Counted from the first letter of the stretch, positions 46,626 to 56,643 are shown. The stretch: DNA of 64,000 nucleotides from Hyalangium versicolor (GCF_020103695.1 NZ_JAHXBF010000001.1:682001-746000), one strand, 5' to 3'. Notes: generated by a model not told the origin, from the letters alone. Program-made: numbers and translations.

Positions 46626-47080
46626 CGGACCCGATACCGAAGACGACACGGCGCTCGTTCAACCGCTCCCTGTTGCTCGGTGGTGCAGGGTTGCTCGTGT
46701 CAGGAGGCTGCGCTCACAGTGCCCCCACGTCCACGGCCGCCATGGAGGAGGGGATCCTGGCGGCGTTCGAAGGAACGCGCCTCCGCCTCACCTACCAGTT
46801 CTCCTCCGCCGTGGCCGAGTCCGTGAAGCAGATCCTGATCCCCGCGACCCTCGTGGTGGCCATCGACAGCCTCACGCAGACGCCCGTTTGCCGCTCCCTC
46901 TCCGCCGGACCGTTCGTGGAGCGGAAGGGGCCCGTGCCCATCGAGGGCGGACTGCGCTGGGAGGCCACGCTGGAGCCTCGGGAGCTGCTCGGGCTCGGCG
47001 CCGCCTCCGGGCTGTGGTTCCTGCATGCCTCCGTGTTGCAATACCGCTCGGGCGTGCTCGCGCTGCAACTCGCGGGATGA
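46622..47080 (+). CDS. Tat-exported lipoprotein
   Basis: 152 residues starting in the stop of the glycosyltransferase. Twin-arginine signal TTRRSFNRSLLLGGAGLL followed by a lipobox (SGGC, Cys30). The mature part is beta-rich (LRLTYQFSSAVAESVKQILIPATLVVAIDS; WEATLEPRELLGLGAASG). A periplasm-facing lipoprotein in a T6SS effector island could be an immunity protein for a wall- or membrane-acting effector such as the lipase (inference). Confidence 0.65.
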   Translation: MTDPIPKTTRRSFNRSLLLGGAGLLVSGGCAHSAPTSTAAMEEGILAAFEGTRLRLTYQFSSAVAESVKQILIPATLVVAIDSLTQTPVCRSLSAGPFVERKGPVPIEGGLRWEATLEPRELLGLGAASGLWFLHASVLQYRSGVLALQLAG

Positions 47081-47163
47081 GTGGGGTAGGGAAGGGCGGC
47101 TTGCCTTGACCGGCTCCGACCTTTCCGAGGATCCTGCTCTCCCCGAAGGCGTGAGGCTCTCGC

Positions 47164-47631
47164 ATGACAGCGCAGTTCACCGGAACCACCGACGCCAAGA
47201 GCACCTTCAAGGTCGAGCCCCCCTCCGTGCTGCGGTTGAAGCTCATGCTCAATGGCGAGGTGCTCAAGAACGAGCCCTGTGAAGTGTCCTTCGACGGCGC
47301 CGCCGCCGTGAAGAAATCGGCGGACGGAAGTGGCTTCCTGCAGGTCCCCATCCCCCGCGGCGCCAAGATGGCGCATGTGGTCCTCCTTCAGCACAAGCCG
47401 GTGGAGCACACGCTAAGGCTGGGCGTCCTGTCTCCCGTGGACTCGGTGACGGGGCAGAAGCTGCGGTTGCGGCAACTGGGCTACTACAGCGGCAAGCTCG
47501 GTCAGCTGGGCAGTGAGGATGCGGACCTCAAGGCCGCGCTCATCAACTTTCAGCGGACGCACAAGCTCAAGGAGTCCGGCACCCTCGATGGCCCCACCCA
47601 GGACGCCTTGAAGAAGGCCTATGGTTGCTAG
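47164..47631 (+). CDS. Protein with C-terminal peptidoglycan-binding domain
   Basis: 155 residues, no signal peptide. N-terminal ~90 residues are an Ig-like beta domain (RLKLMLNGEVLKNEPCEVSFDG; SGFLQVPIPRGA). C-terminal ~95-155 is a PG_binding_1 module (LRLRQLGYYSGKLG ... LKAALINFQRTHKLKESGTLD). Cytoplasmically made, so perhaps exported on the VgrG spike. Such proteins are common beside VgrG genes in myxobacteria and Burkholderia. Confidence 0.65.
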   Translation: MTAQFTGTTDAKSTFKVEPPSVLRLKLMLNGEVLKNEPCEVSFDGAAAVKKSADGSGFLQVPIPRGAKMAHVVLLQHKPVEHTLRLGVLSPVDSVTGQKLRLRQLGYYSGKLGQLGSEDADLKAALINFQRTHKLKESGTLDGPTQDALKKAYGC

Positions 47632-47664
47632 TCCCCACGTCCCACCCTTCGGGAGCGGTGCCGC

Positions 47665-48543
47665 ATGAGATACCACCTCGGGCACGTGGTGCTGGACCTG
47701 CCCCTCGTCCTCGTGGACGAGACTGTCTACACCTTCCAGAACAAGCAGCAGGGCCTGTCCCTGGTCCTCTCCTTCGAGCCGCCCGTCCCGGGGATGACTC
47801 CAGACGACGTGGTGGATGAGTTGCAGGAGTCCCTGCGCAAGGGCTACCAGGGCATGCTCATCCAGCACCTCCGCAAGCAGCGCACCTTCCTGGGAGAGCC
47901 CGCAGCCCAGGCCTTCCTGCAACTGGCGCTGGCGCTCGGGGGAGGGGAGATCCACCTCCTGGCCGTCAACGGAGCCAAACAAGGGATGCTGCTCAAGCTC
48001 CTGACCGGGCAGGAGACCCAGAACGGTGAGGGCCTGGCGATGTTCGAGCACATCCTTGGCAGCGCGGCCCCCGCGCAGTCGCCGTGGAGCCGCAAGGCCG
48101 AGAAGCCCGGGTATGTCCGGCGTCAGGCCGGCGCCCTCACGCTGGAGATGCCCGAGGTGCTCCCCGCTCCCCGAAGTTTCTCCTTCGGTACGCAGGACCG
48201 CTCGGTGCGGCTGATGCTCGAGTTCGAGGAGGGTGCTCCCGAGGAAGGGGCCCCTGCCACCGAGGACATCCTTCCTTCGCAGGAGCCTGGGGCTCGCCTG
48301 GAGCGTCTGGTGGCGGAGGAAGAGCCCTTCGTGGCCGCCAGCCTGCGGGGATTCACCGGCCACTGGGAGTGGGTGAGCCGGCAAGGGCGGCAGGACCTGG
48401 CGCACTACGCCGTGCGCCGCTTGTCCGTCCAGGTCGCGGGAGGCCAGAGGTTCCGCGCACTCGGCATTGCCAAGGCCTCTGGCGCCGCCACGCTGGAGTC
48501 TGTCTGGGCCCAGCTGACTACGACTCTTCGCCCGGGAGATTGA
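47665..48543 (+). CDS. DcrB-like (DUF1795-type) T6SS accessory protein
   Basis: 292 residues. Two similar halves: VVLDLPLVLVDETVYTF with LSLVLSFEPPVPGMTPDDVVDEL, and LTLEMPEVLPAPRSFSFG with RSVRLMLEFEEG. This doubled DcrB/Mog1-like fold is often found near VgrG and is thought to be an effector chaperone. The stop lies 2 nt before the lipase start, so probably it serves the lipase. Confidence 0.65.
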   Translation: MRYHLGHVVLDLPLVLVDETVYTFQNKQQGLSLVLSFEPPVPGMTPDDVVDELQESLRKGYQGMLIQHLRKQRTFLGEPAAQAFLQLALALGGGEIHLLAVNGAKQGMLLKLLTGQETQNGEGLAMFEHILGSAAPAQSPWSRKAEKPGYVRRQAGALTLEMPEVLPAPRSFSFGTQDRSVRLMLEFEEGAPEEGAPATEDILPSQEPGARLERLVAEEEPFVAASLRGFTGHWEWVSRQGRQDLAHYAVRRLSVQVAGGQRFRALGIAKASGAATLESVWAQLTTTLRPGD

Positions 48544-48545
48544 CC

Positions 48546-49940
48546 ATGGATGCCTACGTGCAGAAGCACGAACTGGGCGATGGCGACCCGCCCAAGACGC
48601 ACGACACCCTTCACACCGCGCTCATCCCCATCGTCTTCATTCCGGGAGTCATGGGCACGCGGCTCGACATCCCAGGGGGCAGCGACTGGGATCCGGACTA
48701 CACTCCCTCCATGGCGGGCTGGTTGGCTTGCAGCGCCCGCGCGGCCCGGATCGATCTCTCTGTCACGCTCAAGCCCAACGCGACGGTCATCAAGGCGCTG
48801 AGCAACTACACCGCGGGGAAGGACGCCCAGGGCGAGATCAAGAAGGACCGGGAGTTGCTCGAGGTCGCCGCGCGCTTCGGGAAGAAGACCGTGGACGAGG
48901 CCATCGCCCTCTACGAGGACCGGGGTTGGGGCGGCCTGTGCTGGGAGTTCTACGGCCCCATCCTTTGTTACCTGGAGAAGCACTTCAATCACCCCAACCA
49001 CAACGCGATGGGCATCCACCCCGTCTACGCGTACGGCTATGACTGGCGGAAGTCGAATGCCGTCTCCGCGGAAGGACTCGTCAAGCGGGTGGACGCCATC
49101 CTGGCGAAGTGGCCGGGGGCCAAGAAGGTCCTCATCGTCACCCACAGCATGGGTGGGCTCGTCGCGCGCTATGCCTGCGCCAAGCTGGGGCTGTCGAGCA
49201 AGGCGGTGGGCGTGGTGCATGTCGTCCAGCCCTCCAATGGCGCGATCCCCGCCTACCGCCGCTTCTTCACCGGCTGCGTCGAGCAGTTCGACAACGATGG
49301 AGACTGGAAGCTCAACAACATCCTCGGTGACACCTGGTGGAAGTACCTGGCCTATCTGAGCGGTCTGCCAGGGCCCATGCAGCTGATGCCCAACCACCGC
49401 TATCACCTGGGGGGCAGCAACGGCCTGACGCTGTCCACCGCGTCCTGGCTCAAGACCCAGCCTCAGGTCGAGCTGTCGAACATCTACTCGGTCTACGAAG
49501 GAACCCAGACCCCCGGGATCGTCCGGCAGGAGTCCGAGCTCCCCTTCGCGGGCTGGGCGCTCGGCCCCATCTCCGCCATCTGGGACTCCGAGATCCTCCC
49601 GGAGCTGCGCAAGCGCATCAAGGAGGCCCAGACGTTCCACACGGAGCTGGCGGACGGGGCACACCCGAAGACGTACGCCCTCTTCTCCAACGGGCTGCAG
49701 ACGGATGACTTCGTGGACTGGACGAAGACGGAGGATTCGGACCGCTTCCTTCAGAAGAAGTCAGGAGACGGCACCGTTCCGAGCAAGAGCGGCGCCTGTC
49801 TGGGTCTGAAAGGGCTGATCGAGAGCACCCAGTTCTCGGGCGGGGCGCACCTGGGACACTCCGAGGTGTTCCAGAACGCGAAGGTCAACGACAAGGTGCA
49901 CCAGTACGTGTACGCGCTCCTTGCCTCGGAGTCTCCCTGA
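48546..49940 (+). CDS. LCAT-like lipase, probable T6SS phospholipase effector
   Basis: 464 residues, no signal peptide. Alpha/beta-hydrolase features: IVFIPGVMGTRLDIPGG (oxyanion region), nucleophile Ser201 in VTHSMGGLVARYA (THSMG instead of GHSMG), Asp408 in SGDGTVP, His435 or His438 in GGAHLGHSEV. This LCAT/PGAP1-like set matches a class of T6SS lipase effectors (Tle group). It sits between the DcrB-like gene and vgrG and should attack membranes of target cells. Its stop is 1 nt from the convergent vgrG stop. Confidence 0.85.
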   Translation: MDAYVQKHELGDGDPPKTHDTLHTALIPIVFIPGVMGTRLDIPGGSDWDPDYTPSMAGWLACSARAARIDLSVTLKPNATVIKALSNYTAGKDAQGEIKKDRELLEVAARFGKKTVDEAIALYEDRGWGGLCWEFYGPILCYLEKHFNHPNHNAMGIHPVYAYGYDWRKSNAVSAEGLVKRVDAILAKWPGAKKVLIVTHSMGGLVARYACAKLGLSSKAVGVVHVVQPSNGAIPAYRRFFTGCVEQFDNDGDWKLNNILGDTWWKYLAYLSGLPGPMQLMPNHRYHLGGSNGLTLSTASWLKTQPQVELSNIYSVYEGTQTPGIVRQESELPFAGWALGPISAIWDSEILPELRKRIKEAQTFHTELADGAHPKTYALFSNGLQTDDFVDWTKTEDSDRFLQKKSGDGTVPSKSGACLGLKGLIESTQFSGGAHLGHSEVFQNAKVNDKVHQYVYALLASESP

Positions 49941-49941
49941 G

Positions 49942-52419
49942 TTACACCTTCGGGGCGGCGGGATCCGGGAACGCCACCGAGTACTGACCGGCTGGCACCT
50001 TCTCGAGCTTCACGTTGCCGCCGCTGTCCGTCTTGCCCTTCTTCACCGTCCCGTCGGCCAGCGTCACCTCGAAGTCCAGGTCGGGCAGGGGCTTGCCGCT
50101 CTTGCTCTTGACGCAGAACTCCACGGTCTTGAGCTCCGGCTCCTTCAGCTTCTCCAGGGACAGGCTCACGGACTTGTCCTCCATGGAGCCGGCCGCCTCC
50201 TTCTTCACCTTCGAGCCCTTCACCGTCACCTCGTCGCCCTCCACGAGGAACTTGTTCGGGCTCAGCTTGATGTTGCCGGACTTCTCCGCCTTCAGGATGA
50301 GCTTGCCGTTGACGATGAGGTTGAAGGTGTCCGCCTTGAGCTCGAACGTCTGGGTGCTCCAGTCGCTCGCCTCCTTGACGCCGAGCTCCGTCTTGCTGCC
50401 CACCTCGTCCTTCCAGTCCTTGGCCACCATCAGTGTCACCTGGCCCGCCACCTCCGTCTGGAACGAGCCGGCGACCTTGGCCTCGCTGTTCTGCATCACT
50501 CGCTCGTGCCGGTCGCTCTTCACGTACTCGAAGCGGTCCTTGGCCACGTCCACGGACTTGAGGCCGCCCACCGCCTCGGTCGCCGACAGGACGACGTTGA
50601 CGGAGTAGGCGCCGCCGATCTCGAGCTTCTTGGCGGCTCCCACGGACTCCGTGGCCGTGCGCTTCACGGCGGACGTGAAGCCCTTGTCCACGGTGATGGA
50701 CTGGTTGCGCACCACGGCCTCGCTGTGGCTCCCCGAGATCGTCGTGCTGCGATCGCCCTGCACCTGGAGCGACTGGTTGCCGCTCACCGTGCTGGAGTCG
50801 CTCCGCGTGACGTCGAGCTGCTGATGGCCCTCCACGGTGCGAGCCCGGTCCTTGGTGACCTCGAGGACCTCGCGGCTGCGCACCTCCTGATCCTTGTCGT
50901 TCTCGGTGAGCAGCTTCTTGTCCTTCTGCGCGTGGACGAAGATCTCCTCCGCTCCCGCCGTGTCCTCGATGCGGAACTCGTTGAAGCCGTTGCTCCCCAG
51001 GCTCGAGGCGCTCTTGAGCGTGGACTTCGTCTTGTCCTCCGGCAGGACGTACGGCGTCGGGTTCTGCCCGTTGTAGACGGTGCCCGCGATCAACGGCCTG
51101 TCCGGGTTGCCCTCCAGGAAGCGCACCAGCACCTCCTGGCCGATGCGCGGCAGGTACACCGCTCCCCAACCCGGCCCTCCCCACGTCTGGCCCACCCGCA
51201 CCCAGCAGGAGGCCTTGTCGTCCCGTGCGCCCTCGCGATCCCAGTGGAACTGGACCTTGATGCGCCCGTGGTTGTCGGTGTGGATCTCCTCGCCCGCGGG
51301 ACCCACCACCATGGCCGTCTGGACGCCGGGGATGGCGGGCGCGGGGGTGAGCCGCCGTGGCCGGAAGGGGACCTCCGACGGCATGCACCGCAGGCGGTTG
51401 CGGTACAGCGACCCGTGTGCCTCCCGGCCCCCCGCGGTCTCCGGCAGCATGCCGGTGTGCATGACCTCGACCACCGTGTACTGGCCCGCGTTGCTGCCGT
51501 CGTCCGCGACTTCGAAGAGGTAGCCCGGGGTGAGGCTGGGGGCCACGCTCTCTCCGTCCAGCGTGCGTGATGCCTGGACTCCTTCCTCCATGCGCACCTT
51601 CGCGACCTTCTTGCCCACGCCCGGTGCCACGTACTCGCCCGGGTAGTCGTAGATCTCCAGGGCCGACTCACCCTCGGCGCTCTTCGCCCTGCCCGAGACG
51701 TCCAGGGTGGGCTTCTCGAAGTCGTAGTCCTTGAGGTGCACCGCTCCGGGGCGAAGCCGGTGCACCCGCTCCAGGGCGTACAGGTACTCCCCATCCGTCG
51801 AGCGCTCATCCCGCGCGCGCAGGGGTAGCACGCCTCCCCCAGGCAGCGCTGTGTGCACGTTGGTCGAGTCGCTGATCACCAGCGTGTGCCCGTCCTCCGA
51901 GTGCTCGAAGAAGTAGAACATGCCCTCCCACTCCATGAGCCGGCTGAGGAAGGCGAAGTCCGTCTCGCGGTACTGCGTGCAGTACTCGCGTGGCTCGTAG
52001 GTGCCGCTCAGAGACAGCCGGGCGTCGATCCCGGCCTCTTGCAGCACCTTCACGAGGATGTCCGGCACCGTCTGGTCCTGGAAGATCCGGCTCCGCTGTA
52101 CGCGCGTGAGCCACCACAGGGTGGGCGCGACGTGGATCCGGTATTGCCAGCGGCCCTCGCGGAGCCCCAGCTCGTTCATCGAGCGCACCTTGCCGTGCAC
52201 GAGCCGGGGGATTCCCCCAGGCACCGAGAGCATCAGCAGCGCCTCGGCCCCCAGCAGGGTGTCCCCCTCGAGCGGCTGTGCTCCCAGGGGGTGGAAGTCG
52301 ATCTGGAACGCGTAGGGTTGGCTCAGCTTCTCCATCCCCACGAAGCGGGTGACGGTCAGCTCCCCAGCCCTGAATGACCCCACGCGTAACGAGAAGGCTG
52401 GAACTCCAGAACCCGCCAT
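49942..52419 (-). CDS. vgrG: VgrG/TssI spike protein 1, with C-terminal extension
   Basis: 825 residues. VgrG features: [106 protein letters not shown], then a long beta-prism of [20 protein letters not shown] repeats. The extra ~70 C-terminal residues ([20 protein letters not shown] ... [11 protein letters not shown]) form a transthyretin/carboxypeptidase-regulatory-like domain, likely a cargo-docking module. Start ATG 52419. Confidence 0.92.
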   Translation of the reverse strand: MAGSGVPAFSLRVGSFRAGELTVTRFVGMEKLSQPYAFQIDFHPLGAQPLEGDTLLGAEALLMLSVPGGIPRLVHGKVRSMNELGLREGRWQYRIHVAPTLWWLTRVQRSRIFQDQTVPDILVKVLQEAGIDARLSLSGTYEPREYCTQYRETDFAFLSRLMEWEGMFYFFEHSEDGHTLVISDSTNVHTALPGGGVLPLRARDERSTDGEYLYALERVHRLRPGAVHLKDYDFEKPTLDVSGRAKSAEGESALEIYDYPGEYVAPGVGKKVAKVRMEEGVQASRTLDGESVAPSLTPGYLFEVADDGSNAGQYTVVEVMHTGMLPETAGGREAHGSLYRNRLRCMPSEVPFRPRRLTPAPAIPGVQTAMVVGPAGEEIHTDNHGRIKVQFHWDREGARDDKASCWVRVGQTWGGPGWGAVYLPRIGQEVLVRFLEGNPDRPLIAGTVYNGQNPTPYVLPEDKTKSTLKSASSLGSNGFNEFRIEDTAGAEEIFVHAQKDKKLLTENDKDQEVRSREVLEVTKDRARTVEGHQQLDVTRSDSSTVSGNQSLQVQGDRSTTISGSHSEAVVRNQSITVDKGFTSAVKRTATESVGAAKKLEIGGAYSVNVVLSATEAVGGLKSVDVAKDRFEYVKSDRHERVMQNSEAKVAGSFQTEVAGQVTLMVAKDWKDEVGSKTELGVKEASDWSTQTFELKADTFNLIVNGKLILKAEKSGNIKLSPNKFLVEGDEVTVKGSKVKKEAAGSMEDKSVSLSLEKLKEPELKTVEFCVKSKSGKPLPDLDFEVTLADGTVKKGKTDSGGNVKLEKVPAGQYSVAFPDPAAPKV

Positions 52420-52532
52420 GGTGCGCCCTCTCTCCGCCGCGACCGGGGAAAATCCCGACGCAAGCCTTCGCCGGATGCAGGCCCCTCGTCATATCATGCC
52501 AGGCGGTCCGTTCAGCTCCCCAAGGGTACTCC
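52420..52532. promoter_or_regulatory. Divergent promoter region of the two vgrG genes
   Basis: 113 nt between the two divergent vgrG starts must contain both promoters. CAAGGG just before 52533 is the SD of the second gene. No clear -35/-10 or sigma-54 boxes were seen. Confidence 0.45.
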
Positions 52533-54797
52533 ATGGCCGCTCCTGCCCCCCTTCATGCCAATCAGGCCGAGTTCGAATTCCAAGCCGGTTCCTACGCGTC
52601 AGGCGAGCTGGCCGTGTCGGGCTTCGAGGCAGAGGAGTCCCTCTCCATGCCCTACTCGGTGCAGGTGACCGTGTCCGCGTCGGCGATGCTTCCGCTGGAT
52701 GAGAAGGAGCTGTTGGGCAAGGACGCCCTCCTGGCCGTGCACCTGGGAGATGGGACGTCGCGCTTCTTCCACGGAGTCATCTCGCGCGTCACGCACTGGA
52801 AGGACGGCCGGTATCCCAAGAGCCAGTTCTCCCGGATGACCGTGGTGCCCCGCCTGTGGACGCTTCGCCATACCCAGCGCAGCCGCATCTTCCAGGAGAT
52901 GACCGTCCCCGAGATCGTCCACAAGGTGCTGGGGGAGTCGTCGGTGGTGCACCGGCTGGCGCTGCAGGGCTCCTACCGCAAGCGCGAGTACTGCGTGCAG
53001 TACCGCGAGTCGGACCTCGACTTCATCTCCCGGCTGCTCGAGGAGGAGGGCATCTTCTACTACTTCGAGCACGTGGAGGACGGCCACACCCTGATCCTCT
53101 GCGACGCCTCGAGCAGCTGCGAGCCCGTGTTCGGCGATCCGCGGCTCGTCTTCCGCGAGAACAGCCAGATGGTGGCGGCCGGCGAGTCCGTCCACGAGTT
53201 CGCCGCCCAGCGGGAGATCCAGCCCGGCGCCGTCGCCCTGCGGGACTTCAACTTCCTTCGGCCTACCCTGGATCTCACCACCGCCTCTCAGGCGGAGGAG
53301 GGGGAGCAGTCCCTGGAGATCTACGACTACCCGGCCCGCTTCGAGGAAGCCGGTATCGGGAAGGCGCTGGCACGGATCCGCATGGAGGAGCTGCGGGTGC
53401 GCACGGAGATGGGGAAGGGGTCCAGCAACTGCCGGCGCCTGCTCGCGGGCTACGTCTTCCAACTGGATGACTACGCCGTGGACACGCTCAACCACGAGTG
53501 GTTCCTGCTCTCCGTGCGGCACGTGGGGCACCAGCCCGAGGTGGGCGTCTTCGAGCAGGCGGGGGCCGGCGGACAGGAGCCCTACCGCAACGAGTTCCTC
53601 TGCATTCCTGCCCAGATTCCCTACCGGCCCCGGCGCATGACTCCTCGCCCCACCATCGCCGGTGCCCAGACGGCCATCGTCGTCGGGCCCGCCAACGAGG
53701 AGATCCACACCGACGAGCACGGCCGCATCAAGGTCCAGTTCCACTGGGATCGCGAGGGCCGGAACGACGACCGGAGCTCCTGCTGGATCCGTGTCAGCCA
53801 GGCCTGGGCGGGACCGGGCTGGGGCTCGCTCTACCTGCCTCGCATCGGCCACGAGGTGGTGGTGGAGTTCCTCGAGGGTGATCCCGATCGCCCCATCGTC
53901 ACGGGCAGCGTCTACAACGGCCAGAACCCCACGCCCGTCGCTCTGCCGGACCAGAAGACGCAGAGCACCCTGCGGTCCAGCTCCAGCCCTGGCGAGAACG
54001 GCTCCAACGAGCTGCGCTTCGAGGACATGGCCGGAGGCGAGCAGGTGTACCTGCACGCCCAGCGGGACCTCAACATCGTCGTCGAGAACGACAAGACGCA
54101 GGAGGTGGGCGGCAACGAAACGCTGCTCGTCCGGAAGGATCGCAGCCGCACCATCCAGGGCAACCAGACGCTGGAGGTGAAGAAGAACGACGACTCCGTC
54201 ATCGGCGGCAACCAGAGCCTGGAGGTCGTCAAGGATCGCTCCACCACCGTGAAGGGCAACCACACCGAGTCGGTGGTGGGAGATCAGTCCATCGAGGTGG
54301 GCGGCAACCAGAGCGTGAAGGTGGCCATGGCCTCGGCGGAGACGGTGGGGCAGGGGAAGATGGTCAACATTGGCGCCGCCTACTCGGTGACGGTGGGCGC
54401 GGCGCTCAACCAGTTCGTGGGCGGGCTTTTGTCCGAGCAGGTGGCCGGTGCCAAGACAGAGGTCATCGGAGCGAAGAAGTCCGAGACGGTGAAGGGCTCG
54501 CGGACCCTGCAGGTGGGGGGCAGCCTTTCCGAGCAGATCGACACCAACCGCACGCTCAAGGTGGAGAAGGATCTGATCTTGAGCGTGGGCGGCCGGTTCA
54601 ACCACGCCGCCAAGGACAGCTACACGCTGTCCGCCAAGGAGATCTCGCTGGTGGCCGAGGAGCAGTTCACCTTGAAGGTGGGCTCGGCGACCCTTCAGGT
54701 GAAGAAGAACGGCGACTTGGTCATCAAGGGCGCCAAGATCGAGATCAACGCCAGCGGCGACGTCATCATCAAGGGCTCCAAGATCGCGGAGAACTGA
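52533..54797 (+). CDS. vgrG: VgrG/TssI spike protein 2
   Basis: 754 residues from ATG 52533 (AAGGG upstream); earlier in-frame sequence overlaps the divergent gene and is not coding. Same blocks as VgrG1 ([63 protein letters not shown]) and a beta-prism of GNQ/VGGN repeats. It stops at [20 protein letters not shown] without the C-terminal docking domain of VgrG1, so the two spikes probably carry different cargo. Confidence 0.92.
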   Translation: MAAPAPLHANQAEFEFQAGSYASGELAVSGFEAEESLSMPYSVQVTVSASAMLPLDEKELLGKDALLAVHLGDGTSRFFHGVISRVTHWKDGRYPKSQFSRMTVVPRLWTLRHTQRSRIFQEMTVPEIVHKVLGESSVVHRLALQGSYRKREYCVQYRESDLDFISRLLEEEGIFYYFEHVEDGHTLILCDASSSCEPVFGDPRLVFRENSQMVAAGESVHEFAAQREIQPGAVALRDFNFLRPTLDLTTASQAEEGEQSLEIYDYPARFEEAGIGKALARIRMEELRVRTEMGKGSSNCRRLLAGYVFQLDDYAVDTLNHEWFLLSVRHVGHQPEVGVFEQAGAGGQEPYRNEFLCIPAQIPYRPRRMTPRPTIAGAQTAIVVGPANEEIHTDEHGRIKVQFHWDREGRNDDRSSCWIRVSQAWAGPGWGSLYLPRIGHEVVVEFLEGDPDRPIVTGSVYNGQNPTPVALPDQKTQSTLRSSSSPGENGSNELRFEDMAGGEQVYLHAQRDLNIVVENDKTQEVGGNETLLVRKDRSRTIQGNQTLEVKKNDDSVIGGNQSLEVVKDRSTTVKGNHTESVVGDQSIEVGGNQSVKVAMASAETVGQGKMVNIGAAYSVTVGAALNQFVGGLLSEQVAGAKTEVIGAKKSETVKGSRTLQVGGSLSEQIDTNRTLKVEKDLILSVGGRFNHAAKDSYTLSAKEISLVAEEQFTLKVGSATLQVKKNGDLVIKGAKIEINASGDVIIKGSKIAEN

Positions 54798-54813
54798 TCC
54801 GTCCGGGGACCTC

Positions 54814-55244
54814 ATGGCAACGCGCTTGATCCTTGCGGTGCTGCTGCTTGTCCTGCTCGATGCGTGCGCCAACTCACGTTTGGTGCGCCTCGATACGGGG
54901 CAGGCGGTACCTCTGGAGTACGTGTCACCCTCCGCGAACGAGTCCATGGAGATGGACTCGCATGTGTTCGAGGATGCACTTACTCAGTGGGTGTTGGTTG
55001 CGCCCCTGGTGCTCCACTCTCCTCAACAAGGCGAGTTGGTACGTGTCGCGCACTCCAGCAGCGACGCGGACACGCGCTGGCAGCGTCTGATGAGCAAGAG
55101 CTTCGGGCGAGCCGGGAGTTGAAGGGGACTACCGATCGAGCCACGACCTGGGGGGAGTTGAGTCGCGCCAGCCAGCGATTTGCCAACCGGGTGGGACCCG
55201 AGGTGGCACGTGTTTTTGTCCTTGTGGCCACAGGGAGCCCATGA
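54814..55244 (+). pseudogene. Deleted sitA-like toxin gene
   Basis: ATG 54814 opens a lipoprotein start (lipobox LDAC, Cys18) clearly homologous to the intact SitA at 25079: RLDTGQAVPLEYVSPSANES, FEDALTQWVL, DADTRWQRLMSKSFG. Then an out-of-frame deletion of about 310 nt (relative to the intact copy) joins MSKSFG to the ASRELK...RFANRVGPEVARVFVL region. The first frame stops at 55122; the second frame runs to TGA 55244. The whole toxin domain is also absent. The end overlaps the TPR gene at ATGA. Confidence 0.8.
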
Positions 55245-55672
55245 GCCAGCTCGAACATCTGGCAAAGCAGGTGTTGGAGGCAGGTGGCGCGGAGGCGGAG
55301 CAGGCTCTTCGTGAGGCGCTCCAGCACGCTTCCGAACCGCTAGAGCTCCGGAAGCTCGCGGCTGCCTTCTATGCGGAGCCTGAAGTGTCAGTGCCTGCCT
55401 TCGAAAGGCTTCTAGCGCTGACTCCCGAGGATCTTGGCGCGCGCGTGGACCTCGGCTTTGTCTACTTCCTCATGGGCGAGGACGGGGAGGCGAATCGACA
55501 GCTCGAGAAGGCGCGGGCGTTGGACCCGGAGCACGTCCAGGTCCTCACGCTCGAAGCAGCTCTCGCGCATGATCCGGCGGAGAAGATCCGCTTCTACCGT
55601 CGGATCCTCCAGCGGGAACCTCAGAATGAGGTTGCTCGCAGCAAGCTCCAGGAACTCGGAGCGCTTCCTTAG
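55241..55672 (+). CDS. TPR protein, possible orphan immunity gene
   Basis: 143 residues, start codon overlapping the remnant sitA stop (ATGA 55241-55244), GGGAG SD. All helical: LEHLAKQVLEAGGAEAEQAL, then TPR-like LGARVDLGFVYFLMGEDGEAN and DPEHVQVLTLEAALAHDPAEK. No signal peptide. The start arrangement copies that of the intact toxin-immunity pair, so it may be the kept immunity gene of a lost toxin. An unrelated TPR protein is the alternative. Confidence 0.6.
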   Translation: MSQLEHLAKQVLEAGGAEAEQALREALQHASEPLELRKLAAAFYAEPEVSVPAFERLLALTPEDLGARVDLGFVYFLMGEDGEANRQLEKARALDPEHVQVLTLEAALAHDPAEKIRFYRRILQREPQNEVARSKLQELGALP

Positions 55673-55699
55673 TCGAGTCCATTCCCATTCAGACTCGAC
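55672..55699. terminator. Hairpin between the TPR and amidase genes
   Basis: GTCGAGTC (55672-55679) and GACTCGAC (55692-55699) form a perfect 8-bp stem with a 12-nt loop right at the TPR stop; a second stem CTCCTG/CAGGAG (55710-55715/55722-55727) ends the convergent amidase gene. No U-tracts. Bidirectional attenuation is possible. Confidence 0.4.
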
Positions 55700-55720
55700 C
55701 CGGGTCCGTCTCCTGGCCGA

Positions 55721-56548
55721 TCAGGAGATGCCGTTGCGCAGCCGCGTCCAGTCGAAGTTGCTCGCCGGATCGCTCTTGCGGCCCTTGGGCACCGCGACGT
55801 CCTTGTGCCCGACGATGTTGTTCATCGGCACCTTGTACTCCTGCTTCAGGAAGCCCACGAGCTGCGTCAGCGACTTGTACTGCGCCTCGGTGAAGGCCGT
55901 CTTCCCGCTGCCGTCGTTGACGATCTCGATGCCGATGGACCGGCCATTCACGTCCGTGGGCACCCCGTGCAGCTCCGCTTTGCCCGCGTGCCAGGCCCGC
56001 TTGCTGTCGTTGACCAGCTGGTAGATCTTCCCGTCGCGGTCCACCATGTAGTGCGCGGACACCTCGGCCTTCGGATCCCGCATGTGCGCCAGGTCTCCGG
56101 CGCCGTTGTTGGACGCGGTGTGGTGGATGACGATCGTGTCGATGTCCATCCCGTTGCGCTCATTGAAGTTCGGCGACGGCGCGCTGACGACCGGCGGCTT
56201 CTTGAAGACGCCCGGCGTGGACGGCGGCGGAGTGGTCCCTCCCGTCTTGGCCAGCTCCTTCTTCAGCGCCGCGTGCGTCTGGTCTCCGTAAAAGCCGGTG
56301 TTGGGCAGCTTCTGGTCCGCCTGGAACTTCTTCACCGCCGCTTCCGTCTTCGGACCGAAGACGCCGGGGCCCGTGGCCACCTGCTCCTTCGTCATGTACT
56401 TGAGCTGCACCAGCGCGTCCTGGAGCTGCTTCACCTTGGGGCCCTCATCGCCCTTCCGCAGGCCCGCCGGCGGCGCGGTCACGGAGGCCTTCGCGGCAGT
56501 GGCGGTGGTGCGGACGGGGGTCGACGTTGCGGCTCGTTTGACGGTCAT
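55721..56548 (-). CDS. N-acetylmuramoyl-L-alanine amidase with PG-binding domain
   Basis: 275 residues. N-terminal ~30 residues are Thr/Ala-rich without a signal peptide. Residues ~30-100 are a PG_binding_1 module (LRKGDEGPKVKQLQDALVQL ... VFGPKTEAAVKKFQ). Residues ~130-270 are an Amidase_2 domain: IDTIVIHHTAS, VSAHYMVDRDGKIYQLV, RSIGIEIVN and VGHKDVAVPKGRKSDPA. The His of IVIHH, the His of VGHKD and the Asp near its end fit zinc ligands. It cuts the muramyl-L-Ala bond. Next to VgrG and lacking a signal, it could be a T6SS cargo or a lytic enzyme released on lysis. Confidence 0.85.
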   Translation of the reverse strand: MTVKRAATSTPVRTTATAAKASVTAPPAGLRKGDEGPKVKQLQDALVQLKYMTKEQVATGPGVFGPKTEAAVKKFQADQKLPNTGFYGDQTHAALKKELAKTGGTTPPPSTPGVFKKPPVVSAPSPNFNERNGMDIDTIVIHHTASNNGAGDLAHMRDPKAEVSAHYMVDRDGKIYQLVNDSKRAWHAGKAELHGVPTDVNGRSIGIEIVNDGSGKTAFTEAQYKSLTQLVGFLKQEYKVPMNNIVGHKDVAVPKGRKSDPASNFDWTRLRNGIS

Positions 56549-56643
56549 GGGGTTCCTGGAATCTGAGAGAGGAAGGAAAACGTGCTTCCATTATCGAGCG
56601 TTGGTTTTCGCGGTTGCGTCCCCGTGACTCGAGCAGTCCTCCT

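Noticed and set aside
49942..54797. Contractile phage tail or prophage
   Set aside because: No tail tube, sheath, capsid, integrase or terminase genes around; partners are T6SS adaptors.
52599..54947. Long minus-strand frame (782 codons)
   Set aside because: Antisense to vgrG2; Leu/His/Gly-rich shadow of the repeated beta-prism.
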